From contig NZ_REFZ01000004.1 in assembly GCF_003841465.1 (NCBI RefSeq), positions 278,352 to 342,351 on the forward strand: 64,000 nt of DNA, in the 5' to 3' direction. The notes beneath the pieces were generated by a model. The model was not told the DNA's origin and ran no database searches. It saw only the letters and a program-made list of their open reading frames with translations. Positions 8,127-17,102 of the stretch are shown one piece after another. Position 1 is the stretch's first letter. Every line of letters starts with the position of its first letter. The translations under genes and the position numbers were made by a program. The stretch comes from Natrarchaeobius oligotrophus (GTDB lineage: Archaea > Halobacteriota > Halobacteria > Halobacteriales > Natrialbaceae).

Positions 8127-9977
8127 CTATCGATCGATGCGATCCGACAGGCCGAGTCCCTCGCTCGATCCCGTTCGTAACCGCGCGTAGCAGTACGACG
8201 CGACCAGCAACGCGACACCGAGGACGAGAAACGACGCCGTCCGGGCGACCGCCTCGAGGTCGCGCGTGTCGAACAGGAACACCTTGGCGGTGGCGAGCGC
8301 GAGCACGCCGACGCCGAGCAGCCGGAGGCCCCGAACGCCGCCCCCGAGACCGATTCCCAGGAGCGCCAGCCCGAACAGCACCCAGGCGATTGAGATGCCG
8401 ACTCCCGACAGTTCGAGCCCGAGGATCAACACGCCGAGTCCCGTCGCGGCCGCGGCGTAGCCCGCCGGAACCGTCGCCTCTTTACCGCGAACGTCGGCCG
8501 CGGGATCGGCGCGCGAGAACCACCAGGCCAACCCGTAGAAGGTCGCGACCGCGAGCGCGAACGCAACGGGACGGCCGGTCAACGTCGCCGCCGGATCGGC
8601 CGCATCGAACGCGGGAAGATCCGTCGCGTCGACCGCCAGCAGCTTCACCACGAGCGCGCCGGCGACGACGTGTGCGCCCACCTCGAGTGCGGGCGTGGCT
8701 CCGATCCGCGCGAGGGTGACGGCCGCACAGACCACCGCAAGGGTGCCGACGGTCGCCGCGAACGTGCCGGCGGCCAGCACGATCCCCGCCGCGAGGAACG
8801 CGACCGCGCTCGCACCCGCCGGTCCGTCCCGCCGGATCGGCCGCCGGTCCGTGAGCAGGTACGTTCCCGCAAGCGCGGCGGCGACGGCGACGGCTCCGAG
8901 TCCCTCGACCGCGGACGTCGCGACCGCACTCCTGATAGCGATCTCGAGAAAGAGCGTCGCGAAGCCGGCGTTTGCGACGGTCAGGACGGCGGCCTGGGTG
9001 CGGAACGATCGATCGAACGTCGCGTCCGACTCACCGGTGCTCGCAGCCGCCCGGAGAACGTAGCCGCCGACCAGGTACGTCGCGAACGCCGCCGCGCCGG
9101 CCCCGCCGATCGCCACCGCTGACGGCTCGAGATCGACGAGCCACAGAAACAGGACGCCGTAGGTGGCAAACGCACTCGAGACGACCAGGCGGCTCCACGG
9201 GCGGATCGTCGCGATGGCCGCGATCCCGCCGGCGAGCAACAGGACGTAGACGGGTGTCACCGCGACCGTCGCCGCGTCGGTGCTCAGCGTCGCGGTGACG
9301 TACCCGAGCAAGAACGCCTCGCCGGCGACCAGCGGCGCGCCGTCGCGGATCGACGCGCCCGCGGTGACCGTAACGAGCAGCGTCAGCGCGAGGAGGACGG
9401 CCCACAGCGGCGTTCCGATCGCTTCCCGGTAGCTTTCGAATCCGTAGGCGGCGTACGTGCTGAAGTACGCGATCGCCAGGCCCGCGCCGGCGGCGATGCG
9501 TCCCCACCGGACGCGTCCACGTCGGACCGCGGCGTACCGCCCGCCACCGAACAGCGCCAGCCCCGCGAGCGCGCCGACGGCGACGCGGCCGGCCGGTCCG
9601 AGCAATCCGATCTCGATCGCGAGCCGGACGAAAAAGACCGCGCCGACGACGAGCGCGAGCGCACCCACGAGCCCGAGCCACCGAACCCCGAGTACGGACT
9701 CCAGGTCGCGGTCGGCGGCCGACGCCTCCGGGGGTTCCTGGGATTCCGCGGCTCCCGCCTCGTCCGTCGGCGACGGTTCCGCGTCCGCGTCGATTCCGTC
9801 GGTCGCGGACGCGCCTTCCGTCGGCTCGTCCGCCGGTACCGAATCGTCCTCGGTGAGCCTCTCTTCGATCGTCTCGAGTCGACGGTGGAGGGCGTCGACC
9901 TCCGTGCGAAGCCGTTCGACCTCGCGCTGGAGATCCTCGTCGTTCATCTCGTCTAACACGTTCGACCGCCTCCTCAT
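8127..9977 (-). CDS. DUF2339 multi-pass membrane protein
   Basis: The frame encodes up to 616 residues. The N-terminus is a coiled coil (LQREVERLRTEVDALHRRLE), then an acidic linker, then about 18 or more hydrophobic helices rich in Ala, Leu and Gly, the architecture of DUF2339 proteins. DUF2339 is of unknown function; it is an integral membrane protein family. The first ATG is at 9977 (MRRRSNVLDE), but the ATG at 9944 (MNDEDLQREVERL) gives a more natural N-terminus and is an equally likely start. It stands alone between the carotenoid operon and aIF1A. Confidence 0.85.
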   Translation of the reverse strand: MRRRSNVLDEMNDEDLQREVERLRTEVDALHRRLETIEERLTEDDSVPADEPTEGASATDGIDADAEPSPTDEAGAAESQEPPEASAADRDLESVLGVRWLGLVGALALVVGAVFFVRLAIEIGLLGPAGRVAVGALAGLALFGGGRYAAVRRGRVRWGRIAAGAGLAIAYFSTYAAYGFESYREAIGTPLWAVLLALTLLVTVTAGASIRDGAPLVAGEAFLLGYVTATLSTDAATVAVTPVYVLLLAGGIAAIATIRPWSRLVVSSAFATYGVLFLWLVDLEPSAVAIGGAGAAAFATYLVGGYVLRAAASTGESDATFDRSFRTQAAVLTVANAGFATLFLEIAIRSAVATSAVEGLGAVAVAAALAGTYLLTDRRPIRRDGPAGASAVAFLAAGIVLAAGTFAATVGTLAVVCAAVTLARIGATPALEVGAHVVAGALVVKLLAVDATDLPAFDAADPAATLTGRPVAFALAVATFYGLAWWFSRADPAADVRGKEATVPAGYAAAATGLGVLILGLELSGVGISIAWVLFGLALLGIGLGGGVRGLRLLGVGVLALATAKVFLFDTRDLEAVARTASFLVLGVALLVASYCYARLRTGSSEGLGLSDRIDR

Positions 9978-10238
9978 AAGTCACGGGGTGGGGAATCGTC
10001 CCATCCGGACGCGGCGTCGACGGTAACCGATTCGGTCGGCGCGGGGTGACGACGTTCGCCCGGTTTCGCCCACCTGTCCTACCGCAAACGCGTTGTTTCC
10101 GGATCGACTCGCGTCGTCGGCCGGCTTCCTAATTTAGTATAGCAATTATTGATTTATGAACTGTCGTCGGAGCGCGTTCCACGAATCGAACGGAGAGTGC
10201 AGCCGCTACGAGCGCGGTTCTCGAGAGAAGTCAGAATT

Positions 10239-10523
10239 TTAGTCGATGTGGCCTTCGCGCCGGAGCTGATCCGCGTCCTGGCCGGTGTAGCGCCACTCGA
10301 TGGTGGCTTTTTCGTCCTGCCAGTCCCAGGGTTCCGCGACGACGACGTCGTCCTGTTCGATCCAGGTGCGGTATTTCATCCGGCCGGGAATGCGGCCGAG
10401 ACGCTCCTCGCCGTCCTCACAGCGGAGGCGAACGTGGTTGCCTCCGAGGTGTTCGGTTACGACGGCGAATACTTCATCGCTGTTGGGCATACGGAGATTC
10501 CGTCGCCCGGATTCTTCTGTCAC
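10239..10523 (-). CDS. eif1A: Translation initiation factor aIF1A
   Basis: The 94-residue protein is full length for archaeal IF1A. It shows the S1-like OB fold signature: [27 protein letters not shown] is a near-textbook start, followed by [20 protein letters not shown]. aIF1A binds the small ribosomal subunit A site and helps scanning and start selection together with aIF1 and aIF2. It is transcribed alone, with a TATA box 27 bases upstream. Archaea often carry more than one copy; only this one lies in the window. Confidence 0.97.
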   Translation of the reverse strand: MTEESGRRNLRMPNSDEVFAVVTEHLGGNHVRLRCEDGEERLGRIPGRMKYRTWIEQDDVVVAEPWDWQDEKATIEWRYTGQDADQLRREGHID

Positions 10524-10545
10524 ACCCTCACTACGCGCGGCGGAC

Positions 10546-10554
10546 GTTTAAATC
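10546..10554 (-). promoter_or_regulatory. TATA box of aIF1A
   Basis: GATTTAAAC on the reverse strand lies about 27 bases before ATG 10523, consistent with a leaderless transcript. It stands out in an otherwise GC-rich stretch. Confidence 0.5.
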
Positions 10555-10708
10555 ATCGGAGAGATGCGGTAGCGTTTGACGTGACTCCCACTCGGAACTC
10601 CCGAAAAACGCTGGAGATGGCTCGAAACCGCCAAATACGCCGATCTCTCGAGCGGTCCGCCAACCTCGTCACGGCGGAACTGCCGTTCGACGCCGCGCGA
10701 TGGGGGCC

Positions 10709-11221
10709 CTACAGCCGGCGATCCGAATCGGGGTTTTCGAGTTCCCAGAGGAGTTCGGGGAGGAACGCCTCGAGGTTGTCGATCACCCGCCGCTCGCTGA
10801 CGTTCAGGCCGTCGCAGTGGTCGTGGGCCGACTCCCGCACGTCGACGTGGAGGTCGCCGCCCTCGAGCCAGACGCCGAGGGGGAACACGGAACACCGGGT
10901 GGGCTTCCAGTCCTCCTCGAGGTGAAGCGTACACAGGCCGTCCTCGCGGAGAAAGGCGCAGGCGTGACCGTCGTCGCCGACGTGATCGTCCCGCGCTTTC
11001 TCCTCGCGCGTGACGAACTTCTCGCCTCGGAAGTCGGTCGTCGTCTCCGCGAGGTTCGCCCGCCGGGCGAGTTCGAGGAGATCCCGATCGTAGAGCAACA
11101 CGCCGTGGTGACAGCACCAGGTGCAGTCGTCGACGCACTCGAACGTGAGGTCGGGATCGAACTCGACGACGGCCTCGCGACCGGGATGTACCTCGACCCG
11201 CCGCGTCGCATCTGCGCTCAC
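10709..11221 (-). CDS. YkgJ family cysteine cluster protein
   Basis: The protein has 170 residues. Cysteines are arranged as CVDDCTWCCHHG near residue 29, then CAFL, CTLH and RCSVFPLG, the pattern of the YkgJ/UPF0153 family, which is predicted to bind zinc or an Fe-S cluster. The biochemical role of the family is not settled. It lies alone between aIF1A and the halocyanin operon, all on the reverse strand. A start at ATG 11221 (MSADATRRVEVHPG) gives a normal N-terminus. Confidence 0.87.
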   Translation of the reverse strand: MSADATRRVEVHPGREAVVEFDPDLTFECVDDCTWCCHHGVLLYDRDLLELARRANLAETTTDFRGEKFVTREEKARDDHVGDDGHACAFLREDGLCTLHLEEDWKPTRCSVFPLGVWLEGGDLHVDVRESAHDHCDGLNVSERRVIDNLEAFLPELLWELENPDSDRRL

Positions 11222-11318
11222 GGCCGTCCGAACGGCGCGCGCCGGGAAGTGCCTTTCTGCTCGAAGCGGCGGATCGATCCGCTCGAGGTGGAAGGCCGAA
11301 GACGACGGGTCAGGGCGA

Positions 11319-11867
11319 CTACACGACCTCGAGTTCGCCGTACATGAACCCGGCGTGGGGCGAGCAGTAGTACGGTTGCGTGCCGACGTCCTCTGCGGTC
11401 CACTCGAACGTCTCTCCCTCGCTGGCGATCGTCTCGTCGAAGGTCTCCCCGCCGCCGCTTCTGTCGTCGATCGAGTCCGTCGACGTCACCGTGTGGAAGA
11501 CGCCGTCGGCGTTGACCCACCGGACGGTCGTCCCCGCGTCGATCCGGACGTACTGCGGATCGAAGACGAATGCCGGCTCGTCGTCCTCGCCCTCCCGCGT
11601 TTCGATCTCGACGACGTCCTCGCCGGTCAGGTCGACGAACTCCTCGTCGGCGTCGTCGTCCACCCCCTGGTCGGTCTCGTCGTCGCCCGAGGCGTCGGTC
11701 GTTTCGTCGCCGTCGGTTCCGTCCCCATCGCTCTCGACGTCCTCGGCCGCTTCGTCGTTTCGGTCGTCGTCCTCGCCGAGACAGCCGGCGAGCGTCGAAA
11801 GCGCGGCGACGCTCGCCGCCCCCGCGCCGGCGAGCACGCGACGTCGACTCGATCGTCGTTGCGACAT
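11319..11867 (-). CDS. Halocyanin-like type I copper lipoprotein
   Basis: Start ATG 11867 gives 182 residues. The N-terminus is a Tat lipoprotein signal: SRRRVLAGAG followed by a lipobox LAGC. A long acidic linker rich in Asp, Glu and Thr follows. The C-terminal plastocyanin-like domain has FDPQYVRIDAGTTVRWVN, FHTV and YYCSPHAGFMYGELEV, which supply the His, Cys, His and Met copper ligands. Halocyanins carry electrons at the outer face of the membrane. It begins two bases after the stop of the gene at 11870, so the two are translationally coupled. An upstream in-frame extension to 11927 overlaps that gene and is rejected. Confidence 0.93.
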   Translation of the reverse strand: MSQRRSSRRRVLAGAGAASVAALSTLAGCLGEDDDRNDEAAEDVESDGDGTDGDETTDASGDDETDQGVDDDADEEFVDLTGEDVVEIETREGEDDEPAFVFDPQYVRIDAGTTVRWVNADGVFHTVTSTDSIDDRSGGGETFDETIASEGETFEWTAEDVGTQPYYCSPHAGFMYGELEVV

Positions 11868-11869
11868 CG

Positions 11870-12988
11870 CTACTCCGGCGGCGTCGGCATGAACTCGCGA
11901 TCGACGCCGACCTCGACGTCCCCCCACGGCATCTCGAGGGGGCGAACGGCGTGGTGGACGAGCCAGAAGCCGTGCTGGTCCGGATCCTGGCCGCCGTGGC
12001 CGGCTTCCCAGCCGTCGGCCTCCCAGAGGTGGAAGTGGGTGAAGTCGTCGTGTTGTCCCGCGGGGACGTCGTCAGCGTCGAACTGACCGCGGACGCCGAT
12101 CCCGAAGTAGATCAGTTCGTTGGCCTCCTCGGGATTTGGCTCGTCCCAGTGCAGGAACATCAGTACGTCCTCGGTGACGAACTTCCAGACGTGGGAGGGC
12201 GTGTACCCGTTTGCCTCCTGCTGATCCTCGTTCGTCCACTCGTCGTCGAAGATCTCGAGGAGTTCGTCGCGGTCGTCGTCAGAGAGGTCTCCTTCCCCGC
12301 CGTCGGGGGCGTTCCAGCCGGCGTCGTGGCCGTCGCTTCCCTCCTCCGGCGGCGTCGGCATGAACTCGTAGTCGACCCTGGCGTCGATCGACTCGTCGTG
12401 GAACGGGTACTGGATCTCGCGGACCGCGATGTGGGTCAGCCAGTACCCCTCGTCTCCGGTTTCGCCGCCGTGTCCGCCCTCCCAGCTGTCGGCCGTGTGC
12501 TGGTGGAAGTGCGTGAACTCCTCGTCCGGCTGGCTCTCTTCGGTGAACAGTCCCTTCCGACCGATCGTGATGTAATCGAGCGCGGTCGCTTCTTCGGGGT
12601 TCGGCTCGTCGAAGTGCAACCCGATCAGCGTCTCGTCGCTGACCCACTTCCAGACGTGACGCGGCGTGTAACTTCCGTTTTCGCCGTCGATTTCGTGTTG
12701 CGCTTCGTTCATCGGCTGATCGTCGAACGCGGCGACGAGCGCCCCGATGTCGTCGGCCGAGAGCGACTCGCCGGCCGGTCCGGGCTCGAGGCTCGACAGC
12801 TCTTCTGTGCTATCGTCCTCGTCTCCGTCCGTCGTTTCGTCGGCGTCGTCGCCGTTCTCGTCGTCCGTCCCGTCGTCTGCCGCGGCCTCGTCGTCTCCGA
12901 GACAGCCGGCGACCGCGAGCGCTCCGCTCGCGCCGAGGACCTGTATCACTCGCCTGCGATCTACCGTTCGCGATGGATCGATGGTCAT
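11870..12988 (-). CDS. Tat lipoprotein with tandemly duplicated His-rich domain, unknown function
   Basis: The protein has 372 residues. A Tat signal (DRRRVIQVLGASGALAV) ends in a lipobox AGC with Cys29, followed by an acidic linker. Residues about 76-215 and 235-372 are two copies of one domain. Shared landmarks in both copies are YTPxHVWKxV, LHxDEPNPEEA, FTHFH, WExGHGG and a closing EFMPTPPE. The His-rich conserved positions suggest metal or haem binding, but this is inference; I recognise no named family. It is coupled to the downstream halocyanin, so an exported electron-transfer or metalloenzyme role is plausible. Confidence 0.85.
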   Translation of the reverse strand: MTIDPSRTVDRRRVIQVLGASGALAVAGCLGDDEAAADDGTDDENGDDADETTDGDEDDSTEELSSLEPGPAGESLSADDIGALVAAFDDQPMNEAQHEIDGENGSYTPRHVWKWVSDETLIGLHFDEPNPEEATALDYITIGRKGLFTEESQPDEEFTHFHQHTADSWEGGHGGETGDEGYWLTHIAVREIQYPFHDESIDARVDYEFMPTPPEEGSDGHDAGWNAPDGGEGDLSDDDRDELLEIFDDEWTNEDQQEANGYTPSHVWKFVTEDVLMFLHWDEPNPEEANELIYFGIGVRGQFDADDVPAGQHDDFTHFHLWEADGWEAGHGGQDPDQHGFWLVHHAVRPLEMPWGDVEVGVDREFMPTPPE

Positions 12989-13106
12989 ACACGCGAACGG
13001 ACGTTCGAGTACCGGTTGGCCCTATGGTGGTCGTGTGTCACTCGCGCCAGAGCCCGATGTACTTTTGTACTGCGTTCGTCCGACCGCACGGTGTCGGCAG
13101 TTCGAC

Positions 13107-14678
13107 TCAACGCCAGGGTCGCCGAATCGACGTCGTAGACGTCCGATCGAACCGGTCGGCGAGTACAGTGTACAGCCCGCCCAGAACTCCTCCCCAGAGG
13201 ACGTGCGACACGAGCCCCGGTCCGGTGAGGTTGGGGACCACCGCCTGGACGCCGACCGCGGTGAGCCAGGCCGGCATGACGACTCCGGCCGCGACGAGCC
13301 AGAGGACGACTCCCCACGCGATTCCGAGTCCGGTTCGAGCGGCCACGCCGTGATACCGCCTCGCCGCCGGGCGGACGGTACCGGCGGCAAAGACCAGACC
13401 GAAGACGACGCTGTGGAACAGGTGGGTGATCCATCCGACCACCGCATTGTCGACGCCGTAGAGCGCACCGATAACCGGAAGCAGACCCTGTGCATACTGG
13501 AGGTACAACCCCATCGCCAGACCGGCGACGATCGACGCGACAGCTGCGGCTCCGAGTCGATTCCCGTCGATTCCAAGCGCCGATCCCGATTCGGTAGTCT
13601 CCGGGGCACGAGGGAGGGTGATGGTTATCGTCGTTCCGCCTTCGGTTTCGACCGCGATCGATCCCTCGTACCGTTCGACGAGGAGACGAACGCGCTGGAG
13701 GCCGAATCCCGCCGTCGGATCGTCGTACTCGGGGAGACGTCCCGACTCGAGCAAGTCGTGCTGGCGCGCTGGAAGCCCCGCGCCGGCGTCGGAGATGCGA
13801 AGTTCGGCGACGGAACCGGCGGCTCCGACGGTCACCGAGACGGACGATCGGTCCCCGGTCGGCGAGTCCGCTCCGGAAGCAACGACAGCCCGTTCGCGTC
13901 CGTGGACCAGGGCGTTCTCGAGTAGCTCTCGAACGACGATCGCGATCCGTTCGTCCGCGAGCACGTCGACGGACTCGAGGTCGCTCTCGACGGAGGAATC
14001 GTCGTACTCGGAGAGGACCGCTTTCGTGGCGGTGGTAAGATCGACGCGACCCAGCGGCGATTCGTCCGCCGCCGCGAGGTCGCCGACATCTTCGACGGTC
14101 GTCTCGATTCGGTCGGCGGCTTCCCGGATTGCGTCGACGCTTTCGGAGCTCGTGTGCGTTACGAGCAGGTCCGAGTAGCCTCGAACGACCGTCGCACTGT
14201 TCAACACCTCGTGGCGAAGGATGCGGTTGATCAGTACCGCGCGGTCGGCCTGTCGTTCGATCTCCTCCCGTCGTCGGCGACTCGCAGCCGAGCGGTCGCC
14301 GATCACTGCTCCGCCGACCGCACCGCCGAGCAGGACGTTCGCCACGAGCACGTTCGACTCGAGAACCGTCGTTGGCGAGCCGCTGCGAAACACCGCTTCT
14401 GCGGCGGTCAGTCCGAGAACGACCGCCATCGCGGCCGTCCCGAGGTAGGTCCACGTCGCGACGGTTCGAACGTACGTCCGGCGAAAGCTGCCTATGGCGA
14501 GTGCAACGCCGAAGACGGTGATTCCGAGTCCGATCACCAGCGACACTGCCCCGGCGACGAGAAACGGAACCACCGCGTCCGCGTCGACGGTTTCGGCGAC
14601 GATCAGTCGCGTCAACCCGAATCCCAGCGCCGCGACGAGAATCCCCGCGAGTTCGATCTCGCTGCTCCGGCGAACCAT
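13107..14678 (-). CDS. Membrane histidine kinase with a second membrane domain after the ATPase
   Basis: This 523-residue protein has four hydrophobic helices at about 10-125. A dimerisation/phosphoacceptor region follows with His156 in LRHEVLNS. The ATPase domain has the N box ELLENALVHG at 251-260, G1 SDAGAGLP near 296 and G2 GFGL near 324. Unusually, residues about 372-506 form a further four membrane helices, ending in a basic tail. Haloarchaeal kinases normally end with the ATPase domain. The start is set by an upstream TATA element. Signal and partner are unknown; the HTH gene at 14757 lies directly upstream on the same strand. Confidence 0.88.
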   Translation of the reverse strand: MVRRSSEIELAGILVAALGFGLTRLIVAETVDADAVVPFLVAGAVSLVIGLGITVFGVALAIGSFRRTYVRTVATWTYLGTAAMAVVLGLTAAEAVFRSGSPTTVLESNVLVANVLLGGAVGGAVIGDRSAASRRRREEIERQADRAVLINRILRHEVLNSATVVRGYSDLLVTHTSSESVDAIREAADRIETTVEDVGDLAAADESPLGRVDLTTATKAVLSEYDDSSVESDLESVDVLADERIAIVVRELLENALVHGRERAVVASGADSPTGDRSSVSVTVGAAGSVAELRISDAGAGLPARQHDLLESGRLPEYDDPTAGFGLQRVRLLVERYEGSIAVETEGGTTITITLPRAPETTESGSALGIDGNRLGAAAVASIVAGLAMGLYLQYAQGLLPVIGALYGVDNAVVGWITHLFHSVVFGLVFAAGTVRPAARRYHGVAARTGLGIAWGVVLWLVAAGVVMPAWLTAVGVQAVVPNLTGPGLVSHVLWGGVLGGLYTVLADRFDRTSTTSIRRPWR

Positions 14679-14700
14679 ATCACTCCGTTAAAACCGTACT

Positions 14701-14708
14701 ACAAAAAG
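14701..14708 (-). promoter_or_regulatory. TATA-like element of the kinase gene
   Basis: The reverse strand reads CTTTTTGT about 27 bases before ATG 14678, the spacing of a leaderless haloarchaeal promoter. A second AT-rich motif at 14688-14696 is too close to the start to be the TATA box. Confidence 0.35.
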
Positions 14709-14756
14709 TTGCCTCTCGATACGGTTCCCGTTTCGAGCGCTTTCGGGACGCGATGC

Positions 14757-15128
14757 CTACGGCTGGAACTCGTCGATCCGTTCGTGAACCGTCTCCGCCC
14801 ATTCGTCGACCGCCTCGTGCATCAACTCGTGTACGTCGGCCACTGGAACCGCGAAGTACTGATAGACGTATCCGCCTCCCTCGAGCAGTCGACGCTCTCG
14901 CGTCACCAGTTCCTTCTCACACAGCGTCGACAGCGATCGGTTTACGGTACTCCGGTCGCGTTCCAGGTCGGCGGCGAGTTCCGATACCGTACTTCCCTGG
15001 AGTTCGTATAATCGGAGGAACGTTCTGGTTTCGTGGGACTGTATTCCGAAGACGCACTCCATGATCCGTTCGAACGCCGGATCGTCGACGAGCATGAGTG
15101 CTTCCATGGCGTGCTCGCGTTCGACCAT
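14757..15128 (-). CDS. Winged helix-turn-helix transcriptional regulator
   Basis: The protein has 123 residues. The central segment VSELAADLERDRSTVNRSL is a clear helix-turn-helix, followed by a wing (ELVTRERRLLEGGGYVYQYF). The N-terminal part, FGIQSHETRTFLRL, fits the TrmB/MarR-like haloarchaeal regulators. It probably binds DNA as a dimer. It is 78 bases upstream of the kinase gene on the same strand, so it may control that gene. No ligand domain is seen. Confidence 0.85.
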   Translation of the reverse strand: MVEREHAMEALMLVDDPAFERIMECVFGIQSHETRTFLRLYELQGSTVSELAADLERDRSTVNRSLSTLCEKELVTRERRLLEGGGYVYQYFAVPVADVHELMHEAVDEWAETVHERIDEFQP

Positions 15129-15197
15129 GCGGAATCGTTCGGCTGCCGTCCTCTTAGCTATGGGTCACGTCGCACTCGCGCCGGATCGACCTCGTCG

Positions 15198-15491
15198 TCA
15201 CCCACCGGTCGACTGCGCCGCCTCCCGTTCGAGTTCGTCGCCGGTCGGCCTTGCCAGGCGATACCGCTCGAGACGCGTTCGCATCTCCCCGTCGCTTTCG
15301 TCTCTCAGCAGCTTCAGCGCGGTATCACAGTAATACGTTCCACCTCGACGCCTGATCGCCACGTTCATCGTCCGCCCGAGGATGTCGACGTCGACGATCA
15401 CGCGATTTCCTCGCTCGAGCTCGCGAAGAATCTCGTCGGCGGTGAGTTCCTTTCGATCGACGCGAATCGTCTCGACCAGTGGGTGAGACAA
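15198..15491 (-). CDS. Conserved small protein of unknown function
   Basis: This 97-residue acidic-to-neutral protein has a compact alpha/beta look: RKELTADEILRELERGNRVIVDVDILGR, strands around TMNVAIRRRGGTYYCDTALKLL, and a charged C-terminal helix. It has haloarchaeal codon use and composition. No named family is recognised. It lies between two other small reverse-strand genes; no partner is obvious. ATG 15491 is the only reasonable start. Confidence 0.65.
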   Translation of the reverse strand: MSHPLVETIRVDRKELTADEILRELERGNRVIVDVDILGRTMNVAIRRRGGTYYCDTALKLLRDESDGEMRTRLERYRLARPTGDELEREAAQSTGG

Positions 15492-15560
15492 CGGAGTACG
15501 CGCCCGTGAATCTACGTGCCGTCGCCGATCGGACCGCAGAGTTTCGGAAAACGCCGACGA

Positions 15561-15770
15561 TCACCGCTCGTCGAGGACGAGGTAGGTTCGCGCGCCCCGA
15601 TTCTCGAGCGAGACCGCGTCGGTGTCGACGCTCGAGCGGACGAACTCTTCGACTCCGGCCGCGTGGAGGTCGGTCACGTCGATACGTTTGCGCTCGGGAG
15701 TCTCCGCAGCGTTCGGTCCGTCCTCGCCGGTTCGGTCGTGATCGGCGCTCCGGTCGACGATCAGTGTCAT
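15561..15770 (-). CDS. Small acidic protein of unknown function
   Basis: A 69-residue open frame starts at ATG 15770. The composition is acidic with a plausible folded C-terminal half (RIDVTDLHAAGVEEFVRSSV followed by TDAVSLENRGARTYLVLDER). It resembles small conserved haloarchaeal proteins, but I recognise no family. The gap to the gene at 15491 is 69 bases. Confidence 0.55.
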   Translation of the reverse strand: MTLIVDRSADHDRTGEDGPNAAETPERKRIDVTDLHAAGVEEFVRSSVDTDAVSLENRGARTYLVLDER

Positions 15771-15885
15771 ACGTCTCGATTGGACCGACAGTACGTCAAT
15801 CCGATCCGTCCGAGGTGAAAGTGAAAGTGGTCTCGAGAATCGCTGTGTCGAAGGATTTCACCGACCGACCGCTCGTCGACCGCGG

Positions 15886-16296
15886 TCACTCGAGTCGGTT
15901 GACCTCCACGACGTGGTCGCCGTCGACGGTCTCGAGGGTGACGCGGTCGACGATCGCCTCGCGTGCGCGCGATCGCCACTCCCCGACGGCCTCGGCGTGG
16001 CGTTTTCGGACCCGCTCTGTGTCCGTCGGCCCCGAGTCGAACTCGCCCTCGAGCGTCGGATACGCCTCGAGGACGTCGTCGTCGATGACGTCTCCGGGCG
16101 GGACGTGGATCGCGCCTGTCGCGGCCGCGTCGTCGGTTCGACAGACGTGGAGGCGCGCCCGCATCCGGCCGTGAAACGGCGGGGTGATCCGCAGGACGGC
16201 TGTCCCGGGATTCTCCCGGCCGTAGGCGTACGCGTCGACGGCGTCTTCGGCCGTGATCGCGAGCGAACGGATCGCTGACGGGTCGTCCCCTCCCAT
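15886..16296 (-). CDS. Uncharacterised protein at the end of the cobalamin cluster
   Basis: The natural start is ATG 16296 (MGGDDPSAIRSLAIT), giving 136 residues; the longer upstream frame lies inside cbiZ. Visible segments are AVDAYAYGRENPGTAVLRIT, PPFHGRMRARLHVCR, AIHVPPGDVIDDDVLEAYP and a C-terminal helix-strand pair with VDRVTLETVDGDHVVEVNRL. It reads as a soluble alpha/beta protein. It begins 26 bases after the cbiZ stop and is probably co-transcribed with it, but no link to corrinoid metabolism is known to me. Confidence 0.72.
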   Translation of the reverse strand: MGGDDPSAIRSLAITAEDAVDAYAYGRENPGTAVLRITPPFHGRMRARLHVCRTDDAAATGAIHVPPGDVIDDDVLEAYPTLEGEFDSGPTDTERVRKRHAEAVGEWRSRAREAIVDRVTLETVDGDHVVEVNRLE

Positions 16297-16322
16297 CGTT
16301 CCCGCGTTGGACGCCGATCCCG

Positions 16323-17102
16323 TTAACTGTCGCGCTCGATCGGCGGGCGGAAGACGCGCGCTTCGACGTCGGTCGAGACGCCGTACGTCGCCTCCGCGAC
16401 CGACGCCGGGTACCCGTCGGCGTCCTCGTATCGGGATCGAAGCGACGCGGTGACGGCGTCGCGAACGCAGGCCCGCGTCGCCGCGCCGACGGGCGTTGCG
16501 CTCCCGGAGAAGGTACTCGCGCGTCCGTCGGGAGCGTGTCCGACGGCGATCGCGTCGGTCGTCGTGCCCGGAAATCCGGTCGTCGAGAGCAGCGTCGCCG
16601 CCTTGGCCTCGGCCGCGACCGCGAGCAGGTTCGCCAGCGCGCCGGAAGCGAGCGCTCGCGTCGTCCCGACGACGAGGTTCACCGTCCCCAGCGGATCCGG
16701 GCTCGGCTCGTCCGCCGGGCCGTCGTCGGTGACGCTGTCGGGGAGAGTCCCACCGTCGGGATCCATCGGCAACGCGGCGGGATTCGACAATCCGGCGGTC
16801 GCGTACGCCGTCACCGAGCCACACCGCGAGCCGCGCGCGTGCTCGAGGTCGACCCCGGTGAGCAGGACCGGTGCGTCGCGTTCGTCGCCGTTCGACCCGA
16901 AGCCCGCGCGCTCGAGGCGAGCGGCGACGTAAGCCGACAGATCCGTTCGATCCCAGCCGTCAGGAACCGAGACGTTGTACGCGACGTCGGCGGTTCGTCT
17001 GCCGCCGTTCCAGCCGCTCGAGAGCCACTCGGTTCCGCGCCGAGCGACGCGGAGCACTCCGTCCCGTCGGACGGCGCGATACTCCGGGTCGCCGTTGGCC
17101 AT
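16323..17102 (-). CDS. cbiZ: Adenosylcobinamide amidohydrolase CbiZ
   Basis: Start ATG 17102 gives 259 residues; it overlaps the cobD stop by one base (TGATG), so translation is coupled. The CbiZ family features are visible: an early WLSSGWNGGRRTADVAYNVS segment, DAPVLLTGVDLEHAR, and GTVNLVVGTTRALASGALAN, followed by EAKAATL and TGTTTDAI-like residues. CbiZ cleaves the aminopropanol side chain of adenosyl(pseudo)cobinamide to adenosylcobyric acid, allowing salvaged corrinoids to enter the pathway. This salvage route was worked out in archaea including Halobacterium. It sits beside the enzymes that use its product. Confidence 0.92.
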   Translation of the reverse strand: MANGDPEYRAVRRDGVLRVARRGTEWLSSGWNGGRRTADVAYNVSVPDGWDRTDLSAYVAARLERAGFGSNGDERDAPVLLTGVDLEHARGSRCGSVTAYATAGLSNPAALPMDPDGGTLPDSVTDDGPADEPSPDPLGTVNLVVGTTRALASGALANLLAVAAEAKAATLLSTTGFPGTTTDAIAVGHAPDGRASTFSGSATPVGAATRACVRDAVTASLRSRYEDADGYPASVAEATYGVSTDVEARVFRPPIERDS

